From Candidatus Sulfotelmatobacter sp. (GTDB lineage Bacteria > Acidobacteriota > Terriglobia > Terriglobales > Acidobacteriaceae), in the NCBI GenBank assembly GCA_030037575.1, contig JASHRB010000305.1:1-6962 (forward strand): DNA of 6,962 nucleotides, read 5' to 3'. Below the pieces are notes generated by a model. The model was not told where the DNA came from, made no database searches, and saw nothing but the letters and a program-made list of their open reading frames with translations. Positions 6,611-6,962 of the stretch are shown here, in pieces (within the stretch, counting starts at the first letter, position 1; each line of letters begins with the position of its first letter). The position numbers and the translations under genes were made by a program.

Positions 6611-6962
6611 CTAGCCGCCGATGTGCACCATCGTGCGCGAAGCGGGCACGAAATCCGGCTCGCCGATATGATGCCGCTCTTCCTTTTTCTGCACTACACC
6701 CCGTATGAAATCGGCCAAGTCTTCATCGCTGGCGCCGCGCTGCATTTCTGCGTGCAGGTCATGGTCCCGCACAGAAAACAAGCATGTGCGAATTTTGCCG
6801 TCACTGGTGATGCGGATGCGGCTGCAATGTCCGCAGAACGGATGCGAGACCGGTGCGATGATACCAATCTCGCCGATGCCGTCATCGAAGCGATAACGGC
6901 GCGCAGTTTCCGAGCGCGCGTGGGGAATTTCGACCAGCGGCCGGTACTCGGCCATGCGCGAC
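6611..6962 (-). CDS. moaA: GTP 3',8-cyclase MoaA, C-terminal part (5' end beyond window)
   Basis: Radical-SAM enzyme of the first step of molybdenum cofactor synthesis, turning GTP into 3',8-cyclo-GTP for MoaC. Only the last 116 residues are present; the frame is open to the right edge and an internal Met at 6955 is not the start. Visible hallmarks are GIIAPVSHPF followed by the C-terminal iron-sulfur cluster motif CxxCx13C (codons from about 6835 to 6782, within CGHCSRIRITSDGKIRTC), which binds the GTP-contacting cluster, and the conserved C-terminal Gly-Gly (RTMVHIGG). The N-terminal radical-SAM CxxxCxxC motif would be outside the window. No other moa gene is in view, and the downstream membrane protease is probably unrelated. 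Confidence 0.95.
   Translation of the reverse strand, partial: SRMAEYRPLVEIPHARSETARRYRFDDGIGEIGIIAPVSHPFCGHCSRIRITSDGKIRTCLFSVRDHDLHAEMQRGASDEDLADFIRGVVQKKEERHHIGEPDFVPASRTMVHIGG

Overview
This 6.96 kb window is GC-rich, and every gene I can support lies on the minus strand. The gene types and their protein flavour suggest a Gram-negative soil or environmental bacterium. The best guess is Acidobacteriota, from the BlaI/M56 pair beside a Do-family protease and the long Ala/Gly-rich envelope proteins. That assignment is an inference from family resemblance, not a database match.

Read in transcription order (right to left), the window holds: the C-terminal end of moaA (molybdenum cofactor synthesis), cut by the right edge; a CPBP/CAAX-type intramembrane protease overlapping by 29 bp a secreted DUF1906 (GH25-like) protein; a BlaI/MecI-type repressor overlapping by 4 bp an M56 (BlaR1-type) membrane metalloprotease; a Do/HtrA serine protease with two PDZ domains; and pncB (nicotinate phosphoribosyltransferase), whose C-terminus is cut by the left edge. 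pncB and moaA are housekeeping cofactor genes. The middle five proteins act at or on the cell envelope.

The main point of interest is regulatory. A near-identical palindrome, AACTAAkTAATTAGTT, occurs exactly twice in the intergenic DNA: upstream of the blaI-like/M56 operon (4757-4774) and in the 115 bp gap upstream of the HtrA gene (2880-2897). The simplest reading is that the BlaI-type repressor controls both its own operon and the periplasmic protease. The M56 partner would act as a signal-dependent anti-repressor. That partner has the zinc-protease domain and four apparent membrane segments, but its C-terminal extracytoplasmic part is a short unfamiliar domain of about 140 residues, not the roughly 250-residue penicillin-binding sensor of BlaR1/MecR1. 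The window may therefore encode a BlaR1-like envelope-stress circuit with a non-beta-lactam signal and HtrA as an output.

No rRNA, tRNA, CRISPR array, insertion sequence or convincing rho-independent terminator was seen. Intergenic gaps are all under about 205 bp. The 200 bp gap between the HtrA and pncB genes holds a degenerate inverted repeat.
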